Positions 30,986 to 39,487 of a DNA stretch of 64,000 bases are shown piece by piece. Every line of letters begins with the position of its first letter. Position 1 is the first letter of the stretch. Source of the DNA: Halothiobacillus sp. (GTDB lineage: Bacteria; Pseudomonadota; Gammaproteobacteria; Halothiobacillales; Halothiobacillaceae). The position numbers and the translations under genes are program-made. The notes under the pieces are model-generated. The model did not search any database and was not told the DNA's origin. It was given only the letters and a program-made list of their open reading frames with translations. The stretch is taken from NCBI GenBank assembly GCA_024635755.1, contig JAGXIF010000002.1, positions 1 to 64,000 of the forward strand. The letters are read 5' to 3'.

Positions 30986-31996
30986 CTATTCCGACGAGTC
31001 ACTCGCGCCCTCCCGGGCGGACAAACGCCCCTGCATGCCGCGAGCGGGGGCCTCGCCACCCAACGCCCGAACGATGGTGGTGAGATTGTGATCGATCATG
31101 CCGATGTAGGTGCCCTCGTAGTTGCCCGGCTCGCCCATGGCGTCCGAGTAGAGTTCGCCCGCGACCCGCACCTCGTGGCCACGGGATCCGGCGCCCTCGA
31201 CCAGGGCCCTGATGTTGCGATCGGAAACCGAGGTTTCGACGAAAACCGCGCCCACCTCGCGTTCGACCAGCAGATCGACCATGTCCCGGACTCGACGCAG
31301 CCCCGTCTCCGATTCGGTCGAGATACCCTGGATGCCGACGACCTCGACATCATAGGCCCGGCCGAAATAACCGAAGGCATCGTGGGCGGTCAGCAGGATC
31401 CGACTTTCGACCGGTACCGTCGCCGCCACGCGGCGGGCATAGGCCGACAGCGCCTCCAGGTCCCGGCGATACGCGACGGCGTTGTCACGGAACGCCTGCT
31501 CGGATGACGGCCGTGCCTGGATCAGCGCGTCGCGCACATGCAGGACGACCTCGGCCCAGAGCTCGGGGTCCATCCAGACGTGGGGGTCGAACTTGTCGTC
31601 ATAATCCTCGTGGGCCAGCAGTCTCTCGCGGGGCAGCGACTCGGCCACCGCCACCACGGTCTGGCGGCGGGCCAGGCGCTCGAGAAAATGCTCCATCTGT
31701 GCCTCGAGATACAGGCCGTGCCAGATCACCAGGTCGGCGCGTGTCATGGCCACGATATCGCTGCGGGTCTGCCGGTAGCTGTGCGGATCGACTCCCGAGC
31801 CCATCATCCCCCTAACCGAGACCTGATCACCACCCACCTCGCGCACGGCGTCAGTGAGCATCCCGGTAGTGGTCACCACCTCCAGCCGCTCGGCCGCCTG
31901 CACCGGCAACCAGCCGGCTAGGAGCAATAACGCGCCCCATCGGCAAAGACGGTTCATGGCCCCGGTCAGCGAACCCGGGGCCCTTGCATATTTCAT
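30986..31996 (-). CDS. Metal ABC transporter substrate-binding protein (Zn/Mn type)
   Basis: TTTGMLTDAVREVGGDQVSVRGMMGSGVDPHSYRQTRSDIVAM; FDPHVWMDPELW; GAGGTGA-like SD upstream of ATG 31996. Confidence 0.9.
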   Translation of the reverse strand: MKYARAPGSLTGAMNRLCRWGALLLLAGWLPVQAAERLEVVTTTGMLTDAVREVGGDQVSVRGMMGSGVDPHSYRQTRSDIVAMTRADLVIWHGLYLEAQMEHFLERLARRQTVVAVAESLPRERLLAHEDYDDKFDPHVWMDPELWAEVVLHVRDALIQARPSSEQAFRDNAVAYRRDLEALSAYARRVAATVPVESRILLTAHDAFGYFGRAYDVEVVGIQGISTESETGLRRVRDMVDLLVEREVGAVFVETSVSDRNIRALVEGAGSRGHEVRVAGELYSDAMGEPGNYEGTYIGMIDHNLTTIVRALGGEAPARGMQGRLSAREGASDSSE

Positions 31997-32027
31997 CGTC
32001 GCGATCACCTCGAGGAAAATGGGCTTC

Positions 32028-32050
32028 GACTAAGAATTAGTCTTGCCTAA
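32028..32050. promoter_or_regulatory. Candidate DtxR/MntR-type operator
   Basis: GACTAA-GAA-TTAGTC (32028-32042) overlapping TTAG-TCTTGC-CTAA (32037-32050), upstream of the metal ABC operon. Confidence 0.5.
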
Positions 32051-32213
32051 CTCTTGAGACTCTAGCCGCTCCCCGGGGCAGGCGTCAATGCAAGGCACGC
32101 CGGCGAGCGTCTCGTGTCCAGGGAAGGTCTACACGAATCCGATACCGCTCTGCGCGGCAAAATCGGGAACGGAATGTAGAATCGCGCCGCAACCCCAGTC
32201 CGTGGAGATCATC

Positions 32214-33092
32214 ATGGCGCAAATTCAATCGCTCCTTGAAATGGGCAAAACCTGGATCGGTCCCGGCACCACTCGGGTCGGCTGGCGCGAAGTCGGCATC
32301 TCCGGGGTGGCCGCCCTGATCGGCATCTACGCCGTCTACGCGCTGACCAACTGGGTCGCCGGGCCGCTGGCCGCGGTATTCATGGTCGCCTCGATGGGCG
32401 CGGCGGCGGTCCTGCTGTTTGCCGTCCCGCACGGCGCGTTATCCCAACCCTGGCCGGTCTTCGGTGGTCAAATGGTCTCGGCGGTGATCGGCGTGACCGC
32501 CGCGCAATGGATCGGCGACCCGGCGCTGGCCGCGGGCGTGGCCGTCGGCGGGGCCATCGCCGGGATGCAGCTATTGCGCTGCGTGCACCCACCCGGTGGG
32601 GCAACGGCACTGGTGGCCGTGATCGGCGGGGCCGCGGTACAGGATCTGGGCTATGGCTTCGTCCTGCTGCCGGTGCTGGCCAACACAGCGATCATCTTCC
32701 TGGTGGCGGTGCTCGCCAATGCCCCCTTCCCCTGGCGCCGCTATCCGATCGGGCTGGCCCGGTGGGATGAGCCGCCCGCCCCGCCACTGTCGTCAGAGCA
32801 CCTGCAAGCCGCGGTGCGCGATCTCAACGTGGTGGTCGACATCACTCCGGCCGAGCTGGATGCAATCGCCCGCAGTGCCATCGCGCACGCCACGCAGGAC
32901 ACCTCGCCATTGCAGGTGCCGATCGGCGAGCGCTACGTGCATGCCGAGGCCGGGGAATCCGTGACGATTCACAAGCGTTTCGAGGCCGACCAGCCGTTGC
33001 AAGAACGCGGACAGGTCACGCTGAACGTGGTTCGGCGAGAGGATGCAGCGGACTCCGGCGAGGACTCCGGCAAGGACGGCCGCGGGTCGTAG
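32214..33092 (+). CDS. HPP-family membrane protein
   Basis: AAAVLLFAVPHGALSQPWPVFGGQMVSAVIGVTAAQWIG; LLRCVHPPGGATAL. Confidence 0.9.
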   Translation: MAQIQSLLEMGKTWIGPGTTRVGWREVGISGVAALIGIYAVYALTNWVAGPLAAVFMVASMGAAAVLLFAVPHGALSQPWPVFGGQMVSAVIGVTAAQWIGDPALAAGVAVGGAIAGMQLLRCVHPPGGATALVAVIGGAAVQDLGYGFVLLPVLANTAIIFLVAVLANAPFPWRRYPIGLARWDEPPAPPLSSEHLQAAVRDLNVVVDITPAELDAIARSAIAHATQDTSPLQVPIGERYVHAEAGESVTIHKRFEADQPLQERGQVTLNVVRREDAADSGEDSGKDGRGS

Positions 33093-33149
33093 GCAACGCG
33101 GCGAAACCCGCCCCGGGGCGAGGACCGTTCGCTCGATCTCTCGCGGTGC

Positions 33150-33812
33150 CTACTTGAGCGGCTCGCGCACCCGGAGTGCGGCACGGCCGTCTTCGGTGGA
33201 GAGGCTGTTGACGATGTGACAGAACAGCTCGGCGGTCTTCTGCGCATCGTAGAGCGCGCCATGGGCACGACTGTTGTCCCAGTCGAAGCCCGCCGCCGTG
33301 CAGGCACGCGCCAGAACGGTCTCGCCGATGGCGACCGCCGAGGCCGTGACCGTGTCGAGGGTGGAGAATGGGTGGAAGGGGTTGCGCTTGTAGCCGGTGC
33401 GCTCGCAGGCCGCCTTGACCACGGCCAAGTCGAAGGGCGCGTTGTGGCCCACCAGGATGGCGCGCCGGGCATTGAGGGACTTGACCTGGCGACGGATGGG
33501 CTGGAAGAAGGCATCCAGCGCCGCCCGCTCTTCCACGGCCTCCCGCTCAGGATCATCCGGATCGATGCCGTGGATCTTGATCGAGGCCGGGTCGACCACG
33601 GTCAGCGCACTGGGCGAGACCGAGACGGCGATCTCTTCGGCGGGATAGAGATTGCCCTCCTCGTCGACGTCCAGCAGCACGGCGGCCAGTTCCAGCAGGG
33701 CATGACCCTGCGGGTCCAGCCCGCCGGTCTCCACGTCGACGACCACCGGCACGAAACCGCGAAACCGGCGGGCGACGTTCCATTCCTTGTTGTCGGTGGC
33801 GGTATCGCTCAT
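33150..33812 (-). CDS. rnt: Ribonuclease T
   Basis: RFRGFVPVVVDVETGGLDPQGHALLELAAVLL; LVGHNAPFDLAVVKAACERTGYKRNPFHPFSTLDT. Confidence 0.95.
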   Translation of the reverse strand: MSDTATDNKEWNVARRFRGFVPVVVDVETGGLDPQGHALLELAAVLLDVDEEGNLYPAEEIAVSVSPSALTVVDPASIKIHGIDPDDPEREAVEERAALDAFFQPIRRQVKSLNARRAILVGHNAPFDLAVVKAACERTGYKRNPFHPFSTLDTVTASAVAIGETVLARACTAAGFDWDNSRAHGALYDAQKTAELFCHIVNSLSTEDGRAALRVREPLK

Positions 33813-33822
33813 CGGGATCGGA

Positions 33823-34683
33823 TCAGTCCAGCCCCAGACGATGACGCCAGGAGACCACCGTGTTGTGCATCAGCATGGCGATGGTCATCGGGCCGACCCC
33901 GCCGGGCACCGGCGTGAGGAACCCGGCCCGCTCGGCCACGGCGTCGAAATCGACGTCGCCATGCAGCGAGCCGTCCTCGCGACGATGGATGCCCACGTCG
34001 ATGACGATCGCACCCTCCTTGACCCACTTGCCATGCACCAGACCCGGCTTACCGGCAGCGACCACCAACAGATCCGCGCGCCGGACATGCTCGGCCAGGT
34101 TCTGGGTAAATCGGTGGCAAACCGTAACGGTCGCTCCGGCGAGGAGCAGCTCCAGGGCCATGGGCCGACCGACGATATTCGAGGCACCCACCACCACGGC
34201 CTCCATGCCGTGCAGGTCGCAACCGGTCTCTTCCAGCAGCCGCATCACGCCGAACGGCGTGCAGGGACGCAGGCCCGGCTGACGGATCGCCAGTCGGCCG
34301 ATGTTGGTGGGGTGGAAACCGTCGACGTCCTTGTCCGGGTCGATGCGGTTGATGATCGAATCGGCACTCAAGTGCTCGGGCAGCGGCAGCTGCACCAGGA
34401 TGCCGTCGATGCGGTCATCGCGGTTGAGCTCGTCGACCAAGGCGTCGAGTTCGCCCTGCGAGATGGTCGCCTCCAGGTCGTGCGAGTGGGAGACAATGCC
34501 CAGCTTGGCGCAGGCCTCGCGCTTTTTGGCCACGTAGACCGAGGAAGCCGCATCCGCGCCCACCTGCACCACCGCGAGGCCCGGCGGGCGATGGCCGCTG
34601 TCCGTATAAGCGGCAATGGTCTCGGCAAGCCCGGCGCGCACGTTGGCGCCGACTGCCCGTCCGTCGAGAAGTCTTGCAGTCAT
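33823..34683 (-). CDS. folD: Methylenetetrahydrofolate dehydrogenase/cyclohydrolase
   Basis: [55 protein letters not shown]. Confidence 0.96.
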   Translation of the reverse strand: MTARLLDGRAVGANVRAGLAETIAAYTDSGHRPPGLAVVQVGADAASSVYVAKKREACAKLGIVSHSHDLEATISQGELDALVDELNRDDRIDGILVQLPLPEHLSADSIINRIDPDKDVDGFHPTNIGRLAIRQPGLRPCTPFGVMRLLEETGCDLHGMEAVVVGASNIVGRPMALELLLAGATVTVCHRFTQNLAEHVRRADLLVVAAGKPGLVHGKWVKEGAIVIDVGIHRREDGSLHGDVDFDAVAERAGFLTPVPGGVGPMTIAMLMHNTVVSWRHRLGLD

Positions 34684-34833
34684 GGAGCGATCACATGCGG
34701 GGAAAGGCGTGATTGTCGCACGCGCCCCGGGCCGACTCAACGCCGTAATCGTTCCTTGTTAGCCCAAAGCCGTCCGCTCCTGTCCGCAGCGGCGTCAACC
34801 CATGCGCTGGTGGTCGGGCGATCGCTGAACGAA

Positions 34834-35595
34834 TCAGTCGGCATAGATCATCTTGCGCGTCATGCCGCCATCAATCACGAAATTCTGCCCGATCACGAAC
34901 CCGGCCTCTTGCGACAATAGATAGGCCGCCATGGCTGCCACATCGTCAGGTCGGCCCACGTGCCCGGCCGGGTGCTGCTGATGGTCCCGTGCGCTCAGCG
35001 CCTCTGTTGGCTGGCGTGCCGAGCGCTTCTGCCATTGGCGCACATCGATCCATCCGGGGCTGATTGCATTGACTCGAACGGCCGGGCCCAGACTGATGGC
35101 CAACGCGTGCGTCAGTGCGACGATGCCACCCTTGCTGGCTGCATAGGCCTCGGTATCCGGCTCGGACTGCAGGGCACGGGTGGACGCGATATTGACGATG
35201 GCACCCCGGTTTTGGCGCAGATGTGGCACGGCATGTTTGCTGACCAGGAAGGGACCGGTCAGGTTGATGTCGATCACCCGTTGCCATTCCGCCAGATCCA
35301 CTGACTCGATCTCATCCATAAACGGATCGGCCTGCGCCGCGTTGTTGATCACGCCATCCAGGCGACCGAACAGGTCGACTGTTTGCCCGAGGCTGTGCTT
35401 CACCGCCCGTTCATCGCGCACGTCGACCGGCAGGAAGTGCAGTGGGCCGATTTCACCCAACTCATCGACGCACTCGGCCCCCGCCTCCTCGTCGACATCG
35501 ACGATCACGACCGAATGCCCCCGCTCCAACAGATAGCGTGCGATCCCTTTCCCGATTCCCTGTGCACCACCGGTGACGTAGATAACCTGTGACAT
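34834..35595 (-). CDS. SDR-family oxidoreductase
   Basis: VIYVTGGAQGIGKGIARYLLERGHSVVIVD; AYAASKGGIVALTHALAISLGP. Confidence 0.92.
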   Translation of the reverse strand: MSQVIYVTGGAQGIGKGIARYLLERGHSVVIVDVDEEAGAECVDELGEIGPLHFLPVDVRDERAVKHSLGQTVDLFGRLDGVINNAAQADPFMDEIESVDLAEWQRVIDINLTGPFLVSKHAVPHLRQNRGAIVNIASTRALQSEPDTEAYAASKGGIVALTHALAISLGPAVRVNAISPGWIDVRQWQKRSARQPTEALSARDHQQHPAGHVGRPDDVAAMAAYLLSQEAGFVIGQNFVIDGGMTRKMIYAD

Positions 35596-35890
35596 CGATC
35601 TACCTGTCTCAATGCTGAATTTCAATTTCGGACAGGCTCAACCTGTATCGCCAAGCGATGTGCAAATACTGTTTGAGCACCGCGACATTTATTGCGTCGA
35701 AGGAGAGGCCGACAAATCCGGCAAACCAACATGCATCCAGAGCCTAGATCAAATCGACCTGGTCTCTGGCGCCCCGCAACTAGGCTGGAGGCCCGACCGG
35801 GACGCTCCGCGGATCCGACTTTGCGTTGAACGAGGCCGGATCAAGGGGGCATTTCCACTTTGGGGCGACACCGCCGCGCCCCTCCCCGGT

Positions 35891-36792
35891 CTATTCGACG
35901 GTCGCCAGCAAATGCCGGGTGGGCGACGGGGCAGGCCTGCCGATCAGGAAACCCTGGGCGTAATCGATGCCCAGGCCACGCACCTGCTCGAGCACTTCCT
36001 CGCTTTCGACGAACTCGGCGACGGTATGGATGCCCAACTCGCGTGAGAGCTCGGCGATCAGCCGCACGAAGGCGCGATCGCGCGAATCGTCCATCAGGTT
36101 GAGAATGAAGTCGCCCTCGATCTTGAGGAAATCGATCGGGAAGTGCTTGAGGTAGTGGAACGAGGAAAAACCCGAGCCGAAGTCGTCGATGGCGAACTTG
36201 AAGCCCTCCAGCCGCAGCTCCTAGACGAACCTTTCCAGCATCCGAATGTTCTTTTGACCGTGTCGCGCTCGGTCAGCTCAAACACGATTTGCTCCTTGGC
36301 GACACCGGCCCCTTCGACGATCCGGCGCACGGTGGGAATGAATTCGGCCAACACCAACTCACGCGGCGAGAGGTTGATGAACACCATGCCGGCAAAGTCG
36401 CTGCTGGCGACTTCGGCGAGCGCCTTCTCGATCATGATGTAGTCGATCCGGTCGATCACGCCCATTTTCTCGGCGATCTCGATGAATTCCGAGGCCCCCA
36501 TGATGGTGTCCCCCAGGTCGATGCGCGAGAGCACCTCCACGGCCTCGATGCGGTCGGATCGCGTGGCCAGGATCGGCTGGAAATACGGCACGATGCGCCT
36601 TTCCTCGACCGCGCGCAGGATGGTCAGCCCCTTCTCGCTGATCGAGCGGAACACGGCCATGACGTCCTCCTCGCTCGGCACCGCCACCCGTGCCTTACCC
36701 TCGGCCTTGGCCTTGGCCTTGGCCTTGGCCTTGGCCTTGTACATCATGTTGTCGGCGAATAGGAACAGGTCCTTGGGCTCGGCGGCGTTTGC
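35891..36792 (-). pseudogene. Degraded GGDEF/EAL c-di-GMP protein
   Basis: GGDEF tail (EPKDLFLFADNMMYKAK) then EAL domain (YFQPILATRSDRIEAVEVLSRI). Frameshift near 36254-36262, in-frame TAG at FV*ELRLEGFKFAIDDFGSGFSSFHYLK, and GGDEF truncated by an upstream TAG. Confidence 0.88.
36703..36738. repeat. Tandem hexanucleotide repeat (GGCCTT)6
   Basis: Six perfect copies encoding (KA)n in the pseudogene. Confidence 0.9.
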
Positions 36793-36878
36793 CTAGAATG
36801 GCAGGGTTCGTCGCAAGGACGGAATGCCATGCGCGGGAAAGCGGAATCGGTCGGCCCGCCCGAAGGGGGCCGGGGCGG

Positions 36879-38846
36879 TCAGGAGGTTTCTGCAGTCGGT
36901 TGGACGAGCATGTCCCGGGCGACGCGGCCATTGTGGGTGCGGCACATCGGCGGCAGGGCATCGAGGATCTGCTTGCCGTAGCCCTTCGACTGCAGACGCG
37001 GGTCGCAGAGCACCATCACGCCCCGATCGGAGGTGTCGCGGATCAGCCTGCCCACCCCCTGCTTGAGGGTGATGATCGCCTCGGGCAGCGCCATGTGGAC
37101 GAACGGCACCAGCCCCTTGTCCTTGAGTCGCTGCTCCCGGGCACCGCGCACCGGATCGCCCGGGGCAGCAAATGGGATGCGGTCGATCATCACCAGTGAG
37201 AGCGCCTCGCCACGCACGTCCACGCCCTCCCAGAAGCTTTGCGTGCCCAGCAACACGCCGTTGCCCGCCTGGCGAAAATCCTCGAGCAACGCGGATTTCG
37301 GGCGGGTGCCCTGGACGAACAGCGGCAGCTCGTCGAGATGCTTTTCCAGTGTCTCAGCGGCCAGCCGCAGGGCGCGGTGCGAGGTGAACAGCAAAAAGGC
37401 TCGCCCGCCGCTGGCCTTGAGCAGCGGGTAGACCGCGCGCAAGGAGGCCAGCGTGTGCTCGGTGGCGCCCTGGGCGCCCACCGGAGCGGGCATGTTGGGC
37501 GGCAGGTAGAGCACCGCCTGGTGCGCGAAATCGAACGGCGAGGCGACCTGGTGGCAATGGGCGCTCTCCAGGTTCATCCGCCGGGTGAAGTGGCTGAAAT
37601 CCTTGCCCGCCGCCAGCGTCGCCGAGGTCATGATCCAGGCGCGCGGGGCCGACTCGACATGCGACTTGATCTGCCCGGCGGCATTCACCGGCGTGGTGTG
37701 CAGCGTGAACGAGCGTGGCCGCCGCTCGACCCAGCGCACCGCATGGCCGTCGGTCTCCGACCGCCCCTGGCGGAACCCGGCGAACTCGTCGCGCAATTGC
37801 TGGGCACGGCCGTGCAGGTTGGCCAACCCCTTGCCGCGCGGCGCGCCGAGCTCCAGCTCGGCAACCAGGCCTTCCAAGGCCTCGCCGAGCGTGTCGAGTG
37901 CCGATACCAACCGTGCATTCTCCGCCAGCTCCACCCAGGGCAGGCGATCGGAACCGACCTCCGCCAGGGCCTCGACCACCGGCTCGATGACGCTCTTGAC
38001 CCGCTCCGCAGCCTCCAGAAGACCCAACTGGTCGCGGGCCTCGTGTTTCTGTTCCGTGCGGGCGTCCTGTGCCAGCTCGCGGATCTGGCGCGAACCGATT
38101 GCCTCGCCGAAGAACATCGAGGCTATCTCCGGCACCTGGTGGGCCTCGTCTAGCACCACCACGTCGGTTTCGGGAAGCAGCTCGGCAAAGCCGGTCTGAC
38201 GCAGGGCGAGATCGGCACAGAACAGGTGGTGGTTGATCACCACGATATCGGCCTTCTGGGCCCGCTCGCGCGCCTTGACCACGAAACACTCATCGTATAG
38301 CGGGCACTCGCGCCCCAGACAATTGTCGTTGGTGGAGGTCACCAGCGGCCAGATGTCGTGGTCGTCACCCACCCCGGCACAGTCGGCCCGGTCGCCGTCG
38401 ATGGTCCGGGTGGCCCAGTCGCGCACCCTCTGCAGGGCACGCACGTCCTCGCGTCGGTGCAACTGCGCCTGCTGGTCGGCGAGGTCCAGGCGATATTTGC
38501 ACAGGTAGTTGGCGCGTCCCTTCAAGAGGGCCACGCGGGTCTTGACCCCGAGCAGGTCGCGCAATTGCGGCAGGTCCCGATCGAACAACTGGTCCTGCAG
38601 GTGCTTGGTGCCGGTGGAAATCAGTGCGCGCTTGCCCGAAAGCAGCACCGGCGCGAGGTAACCGAAGGTCTTGCCCACGCCCGTGCCCGCCTCCAGCACC
38701 AAGGTGTGCTGGTCTGTGATCGCATCGCGGATCAGCTCGGCCATGCGCCGCTGGCCGGGACGGGGCTGGTAGCCGGCAAACGCCCCGGCCAGCCGGCCTT
38801 CCTGGCCGAAGACATCCTCCAGGCCCAGTCGCGTCTCCGCCGTCAT
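36879..38846 (-). CDS. DinG/YoaA-family ATP-dependent helicase
   Basis: LVLEAGTGVGKTFGYLAPVLLSGKRALISTGTKHLQDQL; VVLDEAHQ; GVGRLIRDTSDRGVMVLCDPR. ATG 38846. Confidence 0.92.
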   Translation of the reverse strand: MTAETRLGLEDVFGQEGRLAGAFAGYQPRPGQRRMAELIRDAITDQHTLVLEAGTGVGKTFGYLAPVLLSGKRALISTGTKHLQDQLFDRDLPQLRDLLGVKTRVALLKGRANYLCKYRLDLADQQAQLHRREDVRALQRVRDWATRTIDGDRADCAGVGDDHDIWPLVTSTNDNCLGRECPLYDECFVVKARERAQKADIVVINHHLFCADLALRQTGFAELLPETDVVVLDEAHQVPEIASMFFGEAIGSRQIRELAQDARTEQKHEARDQLGLLEAAERVKSVIEPVVEALAEVGSDRLPWVELAENARLVSALDTLGEALEGLVAELELGAPRGKGLANLHGRAQQLRDEFAGFRQGRSETDGHAVRWVERRPRSFTLHTTPVNAAGQIKSHVESAPRAWIMTSATLAAGKDFSHFTRRMNLESAHCHQVASPFDFAHQAVLYLPPNMPAPVGAQGATEHTLASLRAVYPLLKASGGRAFLLFTSHRALRLAAETLEKHLDELPLFVQGTRPKSALLEDFRQAGNGVLLGTQSFWEGVDVRGEALSLVMIDRIPFAAPGDPVRGAREQRLKDKGLVPFVHMALPEAIITLKQGVGRLIRDTSDRGVMVLCDPRLQSKGYGKQILDALPPMCRTHNGRVARDMLVQPTAETS

Positions 38847-39424
38847 GCCGGCAGGGGATCGCCGGCGTTCATGCTGGCCTTGTGCCCGGCGCGCTCCTCG
38901 GCCTCGCGGGCACCCAACTCGTCGCCCTGGGCGCGGCGCGCCTTGGCCACCAGTTGCCAAGCGGCAGACAGGGTGTCGTTGTCGCGGGCGTGCTCGATGG
39001 CGCGCAGGGCCAGTTGCTCGGCCTGCTCGGGCTGCCCCTGGGCTAGGCGCAACTGAGCCAGGTCGAGCCACAAGCGGGCATTGCCCGGCTCGATCTGCAC
39101 CGCCCGTTCGAGCGTGGACTGCGCGCCGGCCAGATCACCGGCCCGGCGACGCTCATCGGCCTGGCTCACCAGGGCGATCACGGCCGGCGAGGTCTGCGTC
39201 GTGCGCGGCTGGGTCTGCTCTGCCGGCAGTTCCTCGACCCGGACGTTGGGCGCCTCAAGCGGCGTGGCCCGTACCTGCGGCTTGGGTTCCGGTGCCGGTT
39301 GCGGGGCCGGAGCCGGCGTCTGCCGGGTTTCCAGGGGCGCACAGCCCGCCACGAAGAACCCCACGGTCAACACGGCAAGCGCCCCACGCCAGCCCTGAGG
39401 GCCGATCATGAATCCTGTCTTCAT
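38843..39424 (-). CDS. TPR-containing lipoprotein
   Basis: Lipobox VGFFVAGCAP; TPR-like AQSTLERAVQIEPGNARLWLDLAQLRLAQGQPEQAEQLALRAIEHA; 4-nt overlap with the helicase start. Confidence 0.82.
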   Translation of the reverse strand: MKTGFMIGPQGWRGALAVLTVGFFVAGCAPLETRQTPAPAPQPAPEPKPQVRATPLEAPNVRVEELPAEQTQPRTTQTSPAVIALVSQADERRRAGDLAGAQSTLERAVQIEPGNARLWLDLAQLRLAQGQPEQAEQLALRAIEHARDNDTLSAAWQLVAKARRAQGDELGAREAEERAGHKASMNAGDPLPA

Positions 39425-39487
39425 CGCATTCATCCTGTCACCCATGTCCATTCAGTCAGATCTGTTCGGTCGGCATATGGGGCAAGG

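Noticed and set aside
35612-36046. 144-aa + strand ORF (MLNFNFGQAQPVSPS...)
   Set aside because: Overlaps the EAL pseudogene antisense; no recognisable family, likely spurious.
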